A DNA stretch of 64,000 bases, taken from contig CM033120.1 in NCBI GenBank assembly GCA_019321725.1, positions 15,096,278 through 15,160,277 of the forward strand, read 5' to 3'. This stretch comes from Paulownia fortunei. Taxonomy: Eukaryota; Streptophyta; Magnoliopsida; Lamiales; Paulowniaceae. Shown here piece after piece: positions 25,501 through 37,802 of this stretch (positions are counted from its first letter, which is position 1; each line of letters opens with the position of its first letter). The notes below the pieces were generated by a model. That model did no database searches and was not told the DNA's origin. It saw only the letters and a program-made list of their open reading frames with translations. Made by a program: the position numbers and the translations under genes.

Positions 25501-28178
25501 GACTAAGTGCAAACCCTATGTAGAGGCTTCCATTATGTTTTCTTGTATTTATTCGACAATTTCACCAAGTATTTTCTTTTTTGTCACGAATGTGAGGCAT
25601 TTAGCTGTTTTTTATTTGTTAGCATAATATTCCTCTAGTTTATTTATCACTTCTAGTGATATTGGGTGTCCTACTTTTATCTACAATGGATTTGAACTTT
25701 GCAGTTGCAACACAATATTAGACAAACCTTTCATGAACCCACAAATATTATGAACATCATCGTGTATGATCTTCCTGCATCATGTTAGTTGCACATCATG
25801 AGGATATAATGTCATTTTACCTTTGCATCGTGTAGAGGGAGGTTAAAGCTTGTCAAAGGAAAGAAGCAGAAATGAAGATTAAAGCTGCCATTGGGTTTCG
25901 ACATGTTATTGATCTGCTTTCCTCAGAGAGAAAGTTGATTGTTGGTCATAATTGTTTTCTTGGTACAAAAGTGTATTGACTATTGACTTTCATTCTTACA
26001 TACTTCTTATTATCACTTTTAAGCCTGGCTTCGTTTCTGATACTTTGTTTGCTCTTGGGGCAGATCTTGCACATGTTTACAGCAAATTTGTCGGTCCTCT
26101 TCCTTTGACTGCTGAAGAATTTGTCTCAGCTGTTCAAGCATATTTCCCGCACATAATTGACACTAAAGTGCTGCTAAATTTTGATGATGTGTTATTGCGT
26201 ATCATGAGGAAAGGCAGCACGTCACTTTCCAAAGCATTTGGCTTACTCTGTCCACCTATTGCTCCGAGTGGCGCAAGCAGTGGTTTGGCAGATAAACCAC
26301 TTGTTAAAGTGGAAGTTCAAGTGGATGATCAGAGGTTCGTTTTCCCATCTCTTTTACTATAAAATTATTAGATAATATTGTGTAACTCTTGTGGTAGTTA
26401 ATTATGGCTCTCTCTATAGGTCAATAGGAGAATCTTTTAAACTATTGTAAAAACGGTTTCTAAAAGCATTAGTTTATGTAAAATATTTCCTTTAAACCTA
26501 TGGAGCTTGAATGAACTTTGAAGGCAAAGTGAGTTATTGCCAAACTCGTGAAATTCCTAACCATGTTCCACCTGATAAGTCACACTATTGTGGAATAATG
26601 ATTTAAGACCAGTCAGTTTAAACGACAAAATATGCAATGGAATTACAAAAAATGATGATAATGAATTAAACAAAATTATTAAATTAGGGAAACTCAATGA
26701 AGTTAAATGTGTTTGAAAAACGCTGAAGGTACCTGACTTTATGGTAAAATCTGTATTTATTTCAAAGATTCTAGTGCAATGAACCACTGAAGATCTTGTA
26801 AATAGCGAAAGAACAAAATTAGATTCAGCTTCAGATATTATATTAAAAAAGTGAGCATCTAAGAGCAAGGTGCGTGGATTTTATGCCTTTGTGAATAGAT
26901 TTGGTGGTAAAAGTGCCTTATGTGAGGTAGGACATGAGCAAGTCAGGAAATTATGGGAAGGGAGACAACAGAGTGCAGATTTTTTAGATGTGAAAATACT
27001 CTGTTACTTCAAATATATGTAAACGTAGATCGAGAATTAGAAAGATGCCTGAATGGCTTCTGTGTTTTGGCTTGTCCTGCTATGTCTCTCTTCCTTCCTT
27101 TTCCATTCAAATTGCAGGAAAATATGTTATATGTTAGTCAGAAGCATATGCCTTGGGAAGGTATAGGACATACAAAAAGATTACATGTGATACGCTATTC
27201 ATGTTGTTCTTTTCCAGGTAGACTGACTGAAGAATTAAGATGCTGTAAAAATAAAGGAATCCTTATTTGTGGGTTGAATACAACTGTTAGATTCTGTTCC
27301 AGCAACCTCTTGTTACTAACAAGTAAAATACTGTGCACAGGTTCTCAAATTGGAACTCTGGAGCCAAGCATGAAGCTGGATATGATGCTTTTATGACCGG
27401 ATGCGTCTTTTCTCAGGCATGCTTACATTTAGGAATTGATTTTAACTCACATGCACCAGCTTTAGATTTGCTACACAATGAGAAGCTCCAAAAGTATATC
27501 AATCATTTATATCTCAGCTGGGTGAATGGAGACATTATCGATCTAAAAACAGGAAAGAGTGCTGCAGAATATTTACGTTCTACTAGCGTCAAGCGCGGGC
27601 ATCTGAAGTTTGTGTTTTCGAATATGATTTTATTGTGGGGACTACCATCAAAGCTGAGAGCAAAAGATATTAGAGATTGTTTTTATAAAGTTTTTGGCAC
27701 AGGCTCTATTACTTCAATCTACCATTTGGATGACACTGCAGCCTTTGTTCAGTTCAGCAAAGCAGAACTGGTGTCTGACTTTCTTGAATTGAAGGATACC
27801 TTAGAAAGAGATAATGACCCAATCTCAGTTTTGCATCCTCTATCAAAAATTTTGGAAGCTGGATGTGTCCATGCTGCCAGTTATGAGATATATAAAGAGA
27901 TTTGTAGTTCGCCTGTATCAGAAGTGCTATTTGCAGATCAGGCTGAGGCGGTTGGAATTAACTGGAAAGCCAGACTGGTAGAACCAGCTATTGAGGTTGA
28001 GAAGCAGGAACACGAGACCTCTGAAAAAGAATGCAAAATAAATGCTTTTCCTGTTTGTCAAGACCAAAAACAGACAACCCCTAGAACTAGTGTGGCCGAT
28101 GCGCAGTCAAGCTGCCATTTTCTAACTGATGAACTTTCAGATTCTTTGTATCCCTCTGAAGCTCAGTTGAGCAAATAG
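22560..28178 (+). CDS. PARN: Poly(A)-specific ribonuclease PARN-like (AHG2 type), 7 exons
   Basis: DEDD-family 3'-5' exonuclease that trims poly(A); the Arabidopsis orthologue AHG2 acts on mitochondrial mRNA tails. Exons 22560-22939, 23298-23428, 24309-24637, 25383-25496, 25836-25962, 26064-26334 and 27341-28178 are all GT-AG with consistent phase. The product is 729 residues against about 690 for AHG2. Catalytic residues are present: D70 and E72 (SIDLEMTG), D361 after VGHNCFL, H461 and D466 (KHEAGYDAFMTG). Residues 1-36 are rich in Arg/Thr/Ser and almost free of acidic residues, like a mitochondrial presequence, which suits the AHG2 role. The start is the first ATG of the exon; an upstream ATG at 22542 is not in this frame. 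The gene is divergent from UPL and tail-to-tail with the ENODL gene. A GT microsatellite lies just inside intron 1. Confidence 0.93.
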
Positions 28179-28741
28179 AGTCGAAATCACGTTTTTGGTA
28201 TAAACTTATTTCTTCAAATTATCTTCTCCTATGAAACATCCCTGGAATTTTGCTTTATTCTCAGCAGGGCTTGTTGTAGTTGTATTGGCAGGACTGAAAC
28301 AATAGATGAAACTGAAAAGAGAAACTTGTTTTTTCGACATTAGAAAAAAAAAGGTCAAAAACAAGTATTGATATTCATTTGTATATATCTTTCCATTGTA
28401 TTTTGGTTCTCAGCTGGAATTTGAATTTGGTCCTATTTTGGTTTTCATTCTGAACATGCAGTTGAGAACTTAACAACTCTGGTAGCTAGCTTGTAGATTT
28501 CTCAGTTCAACCAAACTATAATCAGATTTACAAATTTCAACTGGAGTTGCTGAAGTTGCAATATATGAACAGAATCATGTGGTATAATATTTAATAACAC
28601 AACCAGACAATATTCAGCATCACATCAACAAAAACCCAACAATAATAAGCAACAATGTCAAGAGTCAAATAGCAAATCATCCTGAGAAAACATCATCTAG
28701 CCGTAATCTAAAGAAAACTAAACAATCATCCACAATTACTC
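28179..28741. other. Shared 3' region between convergent PARN and ENODL genes
   Basis: The PARN stop (plus strand) and the ENODL stop (minus strand) face each other 563 bases apart. The space should hold both 3' UTRs. I see no further gene or repeat. Confidence 0.5.
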
Positions 28742-29497
28742 CTACATGAACAGGTAGAGGATGACAAAAAGGCCTGCAAGAGCAGTCATGAAGTGGGAAA
28801 CAACTGAGAGCTTTGTGGTGGAATTAACGCCTGGCGGCCCCCAGTCGCCTGAATTCCCGCCACTGTCTCCTCCTGATCCTCCGCCAGCTGCCGGAGAGGG
28901 TGCAAGTTCCGGGGCCTCAACTTCAGAAGGGTGCATCACGCGAATAATAAGCCGTTGGCCTGATTTGCAGTGACCAGGCTGGCCACTGATGAAATAGAAG
29001 AACCCTGGTCGATCAAACTGGAAAACTGTGCTTCCATCTTCAAATTTGGATATGGGGTGTGATGTGTTGCAATTTAAGTAATCAGCAGAGTTCACTACCA
29101 GCACCGAGTCCTTTTGATACTTGAAGTCTGATGAAAGAAAGCAAATTAACACACAAAATGTCAGAAACTAACAAGAAATTGAAGCAAACATGGTATTTTT
29201 GAACTTAGGAAATTCTCTTGAATATAAATGCATGAATTTGTTGAATATAACTGTACATGTGAGCATTATTATCAGGTTGTTTGTAAACTTACAAACTGTA
29301 TCTCCAATGTGGAATCTGTTCTTGGCAGCCCATTCATTATATGTCTCGGGCTCTTTTCCAGTTGGTTTTCTCCACCCCCTCTCTTCTCCAACTTCAAACT
29401 GGAAACCTGACACCAAGACCGCCGCCACGGAGGCGGCAAGAAGGGTGGAGAATAGCACATTGTTGAAGGCCATTGAGGTGGCTGCTGCAGAAGCCAT
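28742..29497 (-). CDS. Early nodulin-like protein (phytocyanin), GPI-anchored, 2 exons
   Basis: Plasma-membrane/cell-wall protein of the ENODL group, implicated in surface signalling and arabinogalactan protein function. Exons 29497-29293 and 29127-28742 join GT-AG to give 196 residues. Order: signal peptide 1-30, plastocyanin-like domain about 32-134 with C88 and C122 as the expected disulfide pair (NCN and GHCKSGQ), then a Pro/Ala/Gly/Ser-rich spacer with PAPSPAAG, and a hydrophobic tail (FMTALAGLFVILYLFM) preceded by Asn/Ser as in GPI signals. The first copper-ligand His of true phytocyanins is replaced in KDSVLVV, so copper binding is not expected, which is usual for ENODLs. The chosen start gives a good signal peptide; an in-frame ATG at 29575 would bury it. 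The single intron after the first third is usual for the family. The ENODL subgroup is not certain. Confidence 0.9.
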
Positions 29498-31199
29498 TGG
29501 GGAATAAGAGTTGGGAGTGATGATAGGTATATATGATGGTAAGCAAGTGTGAAATCTTTTACTTTTACTGCACAAGAATGTGTGTATATATATACATAAT
29601 TGCAGTGAGAGTTAGAAAAATTGAGTAACTTGTAGTTACGTTACAATAGCAGCAAAAGAGGAGTGGGAGAGGGAAGAGTGGGAAGTGGGCAGCATCAGTT
29701 ATGCTAACGTGAGTTCTTCCATTTCTTGAAATGTTAGAAACAGTCAAACTTTGGGTTTGGCGGTAATTTGTGGTCAAGATCTTAAATTACCCCAGGGGTA
29801 AAGAGGTCAAACAAATTGGCTAATTAAGTTCCTATTTTAATTATGATTATTATTATTTTTTTGGCCTTTTTTAAATGATTAGAGAACATTTTAATAGTGA
29901 ACCAACTTATGATCTAGATTTCATTTATAGGAGACATTACCTGATGGGCCTTGACAAAGTTTTCAAGTTCCATAAAAGATAAATCCAATGATAGCAAAAG
30001 TATAGGGCACCTTATTTTAGGTTCAAGGACAACATGCAACATTCTTGCATTTCATAAACAAATTTTCTTCAATTATAGCATATTCTAACTGCTAATCAAA
30101 TTTGTTATTACACTTGAAAATATTGATTCAAGAATTCATTAGCCTTTTATCTTCGTCTATATATAATTCTGTTTCCCCTTTGTTTCTTACATATTTATTT
30201 TGACTATGTTCCTATGATAACTTTGAAGGCTAATATGCGGTCGAGCTTGCAGTGTTATGGGTGGATGCACTTCTACCAGGATGTACAAATCTTTGATCAT
30301 GTCAGATATCGAAGCTTACACAATTTTTATATGCAAATAAATATTGGAAAATTTGCTTAATCTATGATTACAGCTATGCTGATGTAGTTATTCTGTTATC
30401 GAACATAAAAGACTCTGAAGAAGGATAGAAGCATAAATTGTCATGTGTTGATTGGATTTGTTTGATTGACTAAAAATCATCTCTTGAAAGGGAAAATATC
30501 TGAAATTTCACTTGTAAACTGAGTCTTGACTGCGGAGATATGCACAGTTTTGTCAGCTTTAGCCAAATCTACCAAAGGATTCTGACTCGAATTGTATTTT
30601 TCTAGCATTTGAGATCCACAGATTCACAAATGGAACAAGGCTCAAGTAGCAGACAATGAGAATTGTAAGAAAGAAATAGAAAAGTGTTGCTATTTTTCCC
30701 AGCACAAGTGTTATTCATGGTTCATGGCAATTAGTAGCCATCCTCCCAGCAAATGTAACTAACAAGAATACCTTCTCAAGTATCTATTCTGCTCCTCCAT
30801 TTTCTCCAGGTGATATATGTTATTTTCATTTATTACCTTCACATTACCTCAGATATGTTTTATACCAAAGTGAATCTCTCATTTAGTTTATGATGCTGAA
30901 ATCTGATGCAGAGCTCAATGCTCAAAAAATCCAGCAGATGGCCTATAGTTCAATGGAATGGCATTGAACTCAACCCCTTCCTTTTTTTTTTGTGTGTGTG
31001 TGTGTGAGTGAGAAACTCTAGCTATTTAACAATCACAATCATTGTATACAACAATCATAAAACACAGCACCTAAAGTGAATGGCATTAAACTCTAGCTAT
31101 TTGACAGCCATGTATACAACAATCAAGAAACTCAATACCTGAAGTCTACCTATTGAACAAATAAAAGAATGTCATAGTAGTAAATCCCCTTTAGGTACT
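29498..31199. other. Spacer between ENODL and lectin kinase, no gene seen
   Basis: This is 1.7 kb of AT-rich DNA, including the ENODL promoter side and the lectin kinase 3' flank. A short TG microsatellite lies near 30990-31010. An imperfect repeated phrase (AAACTCTAGCTATTT, at about 31014 and 31088) is present. I checked here for a miR156-type precursor, because one lies beside LecRK-S.7 in Arabidopsis, and saw none. Confidence 0.5.
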
Positions 31200-33227
31200 T
31201 CAATCAATCCTGATTTCCATCTGAGAATCTGGTGTCCCGCAATCTTCACAATCTGAAACAATTTCATTGATACTTAGAGGAAGACTGTTGGAGAAAGTAA
31301 GACTTGGTTTCGCCTTTGGCACTACCACAGGCTCTGCCTCATTGTTGAGGATTTGGAGAACTCTCCTCATAGACGGCCTTTCTGCACTGTCTGGATTGGC
31401 ACAGCTCAGGCCTACGAGTAGCAGCTTCTTCATCTCTGCCTCTTCAAACTCGCCTTTCATTCGTTCATCTGCTGCTGCTACTATCTTTCCTTCAGAATAC
31501 AACTTCCACACCCAATCCACCAGATTTACCATTTTCTGGCTTTCTCCTTCTCTCTCGATCGGCCTTCTCCCACAAGCCAGTTCGAGTATAACAACACCAT
31601 AACTGAAAACATCGGTTTTCTCAGTTGCTTTCCCATATTGAAGGTATTCTGGAGCAAGATATCCCATAGTTCCAGCAGTGAGAGTTGAAACAGGACTCTT
31701 GTCATGATCCATAAGCCTTGCCAATCCAAAATCCCCTAACCTTGCATTATAGCTCCCATCCAACATTATGTTACTAGTCTTTATGTCTCTGTGAATCACT
31801 TGCTGCTCACATTCTTGATGTAAATAGGTCAAAGCAGAAGCCAGCCCAACAGCAATATTGTATCTGTACGACCACTTCAGTGGCTTACCACTTTCAGTAT
31901 CTTGGTATAGCACGTTATCTAGACTCCCATTAGGCATAAACTCATAGACAAGCAATAATTCGCCCTTTTCAACACACCAACCTTGGAGCTGAACTAAATT
32001 TTTGTGCCTCAAACAAGCTATAATTGACAACTCAGAAAGGAATTCACTTTTACCTTCGTGGGTATGTTTCGATCTTTTGACAGCAGCAATTGTACCCGTA
32101 TCTATGAAAAAGGCCTTGTAGACAGTGCCAAAGGCTCCATGCCCAAGAATCCTGCTCTGGTGAAACCCTCTTGTGGCAGACTTCAGTTCTTTGTAATTGA
32201 ACTGCCTTAGCCCTGCCATAAGCTCTGCTTTCAAGCTTTTGTCCGTTTTGATACCCCTCCATTTCTTGACAGAAACCCAACCAAACACCACAAGAACTGC
32301 ACAAAAGAAAGCTGGACAGCCAATCCCAAGACCCAATCCCATTCTCTTGTGATGCCTGTTCCCGGAATCGGAAACCGGAATTGGTGGCCTTAGAGGCACA
32401 GAGCTGTCGGACACATTGTGAGGATGTATTCTTGGTCTCACGGGGTGAAATCCCAAAGTCTGAAAGCTCCAATTCTCAATATAATGCAGCTCCGTGCTTC
32501 CTTCAGTAGAAGCTGAAAATCCCACAAACATAAACTCCTTTAAATAATCGGAGAGGTCAATATCCACAGTCAAGAGCGGCTCATCCGGCTTGAAACTTGA
32601 GTAGCTCAAGAACACTTCCACCTTCTTCTGCTCATTCAAGTAATCAATCCAAGCAGTAATCACATTCCCACTCTTCAAATTGATGGCCCGAAGCATTGGG
32701 TTGGCAGTCTTGATTGAGATAAGGCTGTCAATATCCAATCCCACGTGGTTTTCATCAGGATCATTGAAGTGCAAATCCAGCCTCGTGTCAAATTCAATTG
32801 CAATGAACCTGTTCTTGGTCAACTGCGAGGAATTCACAAGACCCAAGAACCTGCCTGGACTCCCCAAGGTCTGGTTATTGGGAGACAGGAAAAACGTCAA
32901 GCCGTCACCAAACGAAGTTGGATTGATGTTATCAATGGAAAAGGCAAATCTTGTGGAGAAAGAAGCAGTGACATTGGTTTCTGGATCAAAGAAAGCAATT
33001 GGGTAGTTGTAGATAACTGAACCAGAGCTTGAGGATGGGACTCCCAGCTCCCTGGTGAGCCCAACGACACCGTCCCGGAGATAAGAGTCTCCAAGAAGAG
33101 TAAGGTTTCGGAGAGTGAAGAATGGGAATTCAAGATTCACATTCTCTGATGACACCAGTGAAGGGCTGCAAGAAAAATTGCATATAATCAAAAAAATGAA
33201 GAAAACAAGAAGCTTTCTTGGATTCAT
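31200..33227 (-). CDS. LECRKS7: L-type lectin-domain receptor kinase (LecRK-S.7 type), intronless
   Basis: Single-pass plasma-membrane receptor kinase. The 675 residues read: signal peptide 1-27; legume-lectin domain about 28-262, opening NLEFPFFTLRNLTLLGDS and closing with TELHYIENWSF; Pro-rich stalk to about 295; transmembrane helix about 297-320; Ser/Thr kinase about 356-630. The kinase has GHGAFG (362-367), invariant K384, HRD at 479-481, DFG at 499-501, and TMGYLAPEY in the activation segment, so it should be an active RD kinase. An acidic tail ends at a stop. The lack of introns is normal for this family. The lectin half resembles Arabidopsis At5g55830, whose loss affects pollen exine/tapetum in rice and Arabidopsis relatives; the ligand is unknown. 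The start ATG is the first in frame and gives a clean signal peptide. Confidence 0.94.
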   Translation of the reverse strand: MNPRKLLVFFIFLIICNFSCSPSLVSSENVNLEFPFFTLRNLTLLGDSYLRDGVVGLTRELGVPSSSSGSVIYNYPIAFFDPETNVTASFSTRFAFSIDNINPTSFGDGLTFFLSPNNQTLGSPGRFLGLVNSSQLTKNRFIAIEFDTRLDLHFNDPDENHVGLDIDSLISIKTANPMLRAINLKSGNVITAWIDYLNEQKKVEVFLSYSSFKPDEPLLTVDIDLSDYLKEFMFVGFSASTEGSTELHYIENWSFQTLGFHPVRPRIHPHNVSDSSVPLRPPIPVSDSGNRHHKRMGLGLGIGCPAFFCAVLVVFGWVSVKKWRGIKTDKSLKAELMAGLRQFNYKELKSATRGFHQSRILGHGAFGTVYKAFFIDTGTIAAVKRSKHTHEGKSEFLSELSIIACLRHKNLVQLQGWCVEKGELLLVYEFMPNGSLDNVLYQDTESGKPLKWSYRYNIAVGLASALTYLHQECEQQVIHRDIKTSNIMLDGSYNARLGDFGLARLMDHDKSPVSTLTAGTMGYLAPEYLQYGKATEKTDVFSYGVVILELACGRRPIEREGESQKMVNLVDWVWKLYSEGKIVAAADERMKGEFEEAEMKKLLLVGLSCANPDSAERPSMRRVLQILNNEAEPVVVPKAKPSLTFSNSLPLSINEIVSDCEDCGTPDSQMEIRID

Positions 33228-33366
33228 GGCGTGATTATGATAAAGTTTTACGTGGGATTTTTTAAGAAAAAATGAGAAGTAAAGATCTCGCAGAAGTTCT
33301 TGAGTTCATGGGGAGAGAAAAACTGGACAAGCAATGCGAGTTTAACTGTATGAAGAGGTTTTCTTG

Positions 33367-33412
33367 GAGGTGGAGGTGGAGGTGGAGGTGGGGGTGGGGT
33401 GTGGTGGGAAAA
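33367..33412 (-). repeat. GGTGGA hexanucleotide tract upstream of the lectin kinase
   Basis: Several GGTGGA units run into GGTGGGGGTGGGG about 140-185 bases upstream of the LecRK start. Read on the transcribed (minus) strand this is a CCACCT/CCACCC tract, so it may be leader or core-promoter sequence. It is an isolated GC-rich patch in an AT-rich spacer. Confidence 0.6.
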
Positions 33413-36040
33413 TGGGATTTAAACGGTTAAGAAGAATAGGCGCGTGGTCGGTTCTTTGAAGAAGAAAAACAATTGAAAAATTAGAAAGAAAAAAAAAAAG
33501 AAAAAGAAAAAAGGACCGGCTTGGATTATGATAGACTTATAACGGTAATATAGGCAGACTAAAGTTTGGAGGGGAGTTGGGAGTGGGGTCCTCCATTAAA
33601 CGACAGCGTATTAACACTGCATTATTAGTACACGAGTATGATAGGAGCAATTAATTTTCCCAGTAAATGGCTGCTCCAATAGATTTTCCCAATACAATAA
33701 TAGATACGTAAACAAATGTATTTATATTTCTCACCCCCCCTCTATATTGGAATTAAATTACTATTGATGATCATTTGATAATTTATTTAATTATGAAGTC
33801 TCAATACATTTTTCAAATACTTACATAACTATCTATCTTGACGTTACATATATTTATTTTAAATACTTTCTCCATTCAAAATTAAATATTTATTGATAGT
33901 GTTGATGAATCAACTTACTTAATTCTTGTGAAACATCATATCTAGTATTTATTATAAAAAAAATTAGTTTAGTAATAATTGAACAACATGACAAATGCTA
34001 TAGTTTTGAAGTCTTAAAAATTATTGAAATTAATTAGTCAAAAGATTATGTAATTATAGCAAACGTAAACATAAATAGTATTGTAAAGGGTGTATGGGTC
34101 CATGGTTGTAAAATTAAGTCAAGAGAGGCAGAAAAATTCAAAAGAAGCCGTTGTACTAGTATAGACAATGCACATTGATGATATATTTGACCAATTCAAT
34201 TGATCTTAGACAATGAAACCCTTTAGCCTTTTAGTTTAACCAACAGCAGTGGTGGGGAAAGAAGCTGGTCGGATTCGTATGGGACAGGGATGGCCATGAG
34301 CACAGGTTGAACCCAGAATTATTCTTTTTGGAACATATTTTTTAAGTCATAAACGAATTTGAGGTGAGTTTTAATTTTTTATTTTTAAACTCGATTCGAT
34401 TTTAATTCGCACCGTTTAAATTATTTATTTATTTTATAATTTAATATATATATATATATATTTATATAATATTATATATTAAAAAATATATTTTTTTAAA
34501 AAAATTAGTAGTGCTATTTTTAAAAATCATATTTTTTATTATTTTTAAAAATATAAAGAGAGTCTAATCCGGATCCGCCGATTTCAAGAAATGGCAGGTG
34601 TTGAATCCTTCCAAATATTAATAGGCGTATTTTGAATTTTGACAAACTTACCCTAACGTCATCCCTAATCCTGATCAACCTCTATGTTAACTCCTCCAAA
34701 ACAAGATAATAATGTATTAATGTGAGAAAAATGAAGGTGTCGGCTACACATTCATACAATGTCTAAATTATAGTAATTTATAATTACGAATCAAAAGATT
34801 TAATTATTTATTTCAAGATTTCAAACTTTGCTAGGATTCTGGGACAGAAGATGATGCTGAGTACCACGAGCCTTGGAATTGGGTCCGAAACAACACTTAA
34901 TAATGGTACAAAGAATAATTCAAATACACTGAATTCCATGTGACAAAAGAGTTAAAACTTCCCATTATTTATTTAAGAATGAAAAGGGTACCAAAATAAG
35001 AATTAAAAAACATAAAATAATGGTGAAATCACATGTCATGGAGCCGTTGCAAAGTAATGAAAGATTTCCTTTCAACCATGTATCTTCTCTTTTCTCTTTT
35101 TCTATTATTTTCTCTCTACTATTGGGATTATTTGGAAATGCTGTCTCTAATATAGTAGTATGCCTGAAGCATTGCTTACTTATGCTCTGCCTATTCAATT
35201 CAAGAAAAATGTATTCCCAGCTGCTTATGAAGTTCATATACATGTCTATCATTCAGTCGTTGATGTACATTGATTCATATATCATCACATATTTTACGAA
35301 CACCTACATGCGTGTGAATACATAATGAAATTTATATTCGAGTTACATCATCAGATATAACATGTACAAAACTCATTCCAAATATCATCTAAGGCAGACA
35401 AGTGGTATCGCCCTCGTGCCCGAATTTCTAACTGGACAGGCCTAACTCTCTCCATCCAACAAGCTTTGTTTGTCCTACATCTGCAATTCATTCATGGCAG
35501 AGGTTGAGGGGAAACAACATTGTTAGAAACAAAAACCTTTTGCTCTACAAAAACTCTCAGTAATCTTGACTGCTATTTTTGCAAGTAAAAAAAGTGAGAA
35601 GAAGGGAAGAAGGCAAGATATGTATAACCAGCACAGGTGCAAATCTTAAACCAATATGTCTTTTAACATGGTTGATTCAAGCAAGTTGAAAGTCACAGAC
35701 AGGACATTAGAATTTAGTAACTCTTTCAAGTAGTTGCTACAAATATTTTCATAGTCGTCCTTTAGTAACATATTCTGTCATCGAATAGGCTGATCAAATA
35801 TTAGAACATCCGTATCATGGTAAGAAAGTGAAAATAGGTTTTTTGTCTGAAAGAAGTATTAACCAAAAATCAATCAAGAAATATCCAGAGATGACATTGA
35901 AACAGCCAAGAATTCGGTTCATGCAGCCACCTGTTTCTGCTGTTGCTTGCGAAGAAGGATAACTTGATAATGCAAATTATTATGTTCAGTCAAGAACACC
36001 AAGTTTGCTTGCAAATAATTGCTTTGCGTTCAAGATTTAA
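33413..36040. other. AT-rich upstream region of LecRK, no gene seen
   Basis: This 2.6 kb stretch holds AT-rich sequence, including a TA microsatellite near 34446-34460 and poly-A/T patches. No frame resembles a known protein. The edge near 36040 adjoins the WYR relic and may be its old 3' UTR. Confidence 0.5.
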
Positions 36041-36483
36041 CTACAAAAACTCAGTTTCCATTTCTTGCTGCAAGGGTAAAAGCAGAGCAACAGAGGTTTT
36101 ACTGCAGAAAGAACAAATAACTTCAAGGGCTTCAGTTTAAATAAGAAAAGATTCATGGCAGAGAAGTCTTTTACATTCAGCTCTCTGTAAATGTCATTCA
36201 GGAAACACTAGATATATACTTGGTAGATACATTCAGCTCTCTGTTTACAATAATTTCTAATTTTTCCAAATTCTTACCTTTCTTTTTATCAACTTTTCCT
36301 CCTAAGCAAACAAGAATTACTGTCTCATGTTTTATCAAATTACCCACTTTTTTACAAATAAATCTAACTAATCACCTGGCCCATGATGGAATATATTTCT
36401 TGATGGGTAACTCATTGCCGTCTTCATCTTCATCATCCGAACACTGATATGGAGAGATCTCAGTACGATTTTCCTTGAATTTT
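36041..36483 (-). pseudogene. WYR: Relic of an INCENP/WYR gene (IN-box, last two exons)
   Basis: INCENP (WYR in Arabidopsis) is the scaffold of the Aurora kinase chromosomal passenger complex; its C-terminal IN-box binds the kinase. Two exon-like pieces lie on the minus strand. 36483-36376 follows TTCAG, encodes KFKENRTEISPYQCSDDEDE then IPSWA, and ends at a GTGATT donor. 36101-36041 follows TTTCTGCAG and completes the split Ser codon as SKTSVALLLPLQQ before a TAG. The run ISPY, acidic DDEDED, IPSWASK is the plant IN-box pattern as I recall it. The long coiled-coil exons that should precede it are absent. The position between LecRK-S.7 and SRT1 sequence matches Arabidopsis order. The pieces are locally intact, but the gene is not. 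Confidence 0.7.
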
Positions 36484-37487
36484 CTGAACTATCAAGTCCT
36501 CATTGTTTGGTGATTTATCCACTGTGCATATAGACTAGGGAATATTAAAGCAATAAATGTAAGCATGCAAAAGAGGACTCCTTTGGGAAGGTCATATAAT
36601 GCATATGCCAACAACAATTGTCCATGAAAACAGAAAGTTACCTAGTCTTAGGATGTATACCACAAGAAGTGGAAATTCCCGCTCCTGTAAATACCAAATG
36701 CTTGCTCTGCATGAAGAAACAAGGATCTAAGTTTAATTGAGGGCAAGCCCTTCTACCTGCAAATGAAGACGATGCGCTTAATCAGGCAAATATCAAGTTG
36801 GCTGTCAAGTAAGTCATCATATGCACAGGTTAAGCAGGTGTTGCCCCTAGCTAGACATGATTAAAACAACTATGTTGTAAGATAAACTTCCACACTAATC
36901 TGTGTCGGCCGGACATGGACCTAGTGATTCTATCAGGGAGATTCTGCCCTCCCCTGCCGAAAGGAAACCTGATGCTTCTCCCAAGATAGATAATTAGTAT
37001 ATGAGTCTAACATAGTGATTTGGTAAGAATACTGTGAAATGGTCTAAAACGGAAATCTCAAAGAACAGAATTACATTACTTCTTTGGGAAGAATTCTTGA
37101 ACAAACACAAAATCAGGAGTCCGGACTAGCATTGCCCTTTTTATGATAAAATCGAAGATTTCTTTCAGTATCCACGTACGTACTCTCTTAAGGGAGAGAA
37201 TGATTCACATTCTCATTTTACATCATCGATTCTGGTCTTGGAAAAGATTCATCTAGCTTGTCTTTTTATTTCAGACTTGGTGTTATATCGAATTAACACA
37301 CATGCAATTCAACTACAATAATCATTTGTGCAGCAGAGTTCCACAAAACAGGAAAAATTAGTCCTCCACATTGACATTCCACCTCGACAATCAATCAAGA
37401 AATGAAAATTCAAAACACTAATGTTTACAAATGCAGAAACCCAAAAAACAGATCTCATGAATGAACCAGACAGAATAGTTTCAGAGT

Positions 37488-37790
37488 GTTAGGATCAAGC
37501 GCTAAACTCTTAGCAGCCCAATTTTATTTCCTTGAACTCTTGGCAGCGCACCGTACAAAGCAATCGGGCATGAGATGGCTAAAAACAATCAACCCAACAC
37601 CAGACTGGGTGATTCAAACCGGTTGCTGAAATGCCAACAATCACCCCCAGACCTCGCTCTTATACAAATTGTTAGGATCAAACATGTACTATTACACCAA
37701 AAGTTATAACTATTAGAAGAGGCGCATCTTTATTTTCATAAACTTTTGGCAACGCAAAACACCCTATTATCGGACATGAGGTGGCTGTGC
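37488..37790. repeat. Diverged direct repeat pair within the SRT1 relic
   Basis: A segment starting GTTAGGATCAAG (37488) with CGGGCATGAGATGGCT (37566) recurs as GTTAGGATCAAACATG (37671) with CGGACATGAGGTGGCT (37773). The order and spacing are similar. It may be an old duplicated transposon fragment or an ancient local duplication. It is non-coding. Confidence 0.5.
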
Positions 37791-37802
37791 CCCATAAGCG
37801 TC

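Noticed and set aside
26953..27396. 147-residue plus-strand ORF in PARN intron 6
   Set aside because: It overlaps the start of exon 7 in another frame, lacks any family signal, and PARN homology resumes exactly at the 27341 acceptor.
28742..31200. Search for a MIR156-type hairpin beside the LecRK gene, as in Arabidopsis
   Set aside because: No TGACAGAAGA-type mature sequence or its complement was found in the spacer.
34440..34580. AT-rich stretch with TCCGGATCCGCC-like end considered as a retrotransposon LTR edge
   Set aside because: No matching second LTR, primer-binding site or coding remnant could be found in the window.
35919..36040. Leu/Gln-rich minus-strand frame (LLRKQQQKQ) just downstream of the WYR relic
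   Set aside because: It looked coiled-coil-like, but it follows stop codons in every frame linking it to the relic and is too short to assign.
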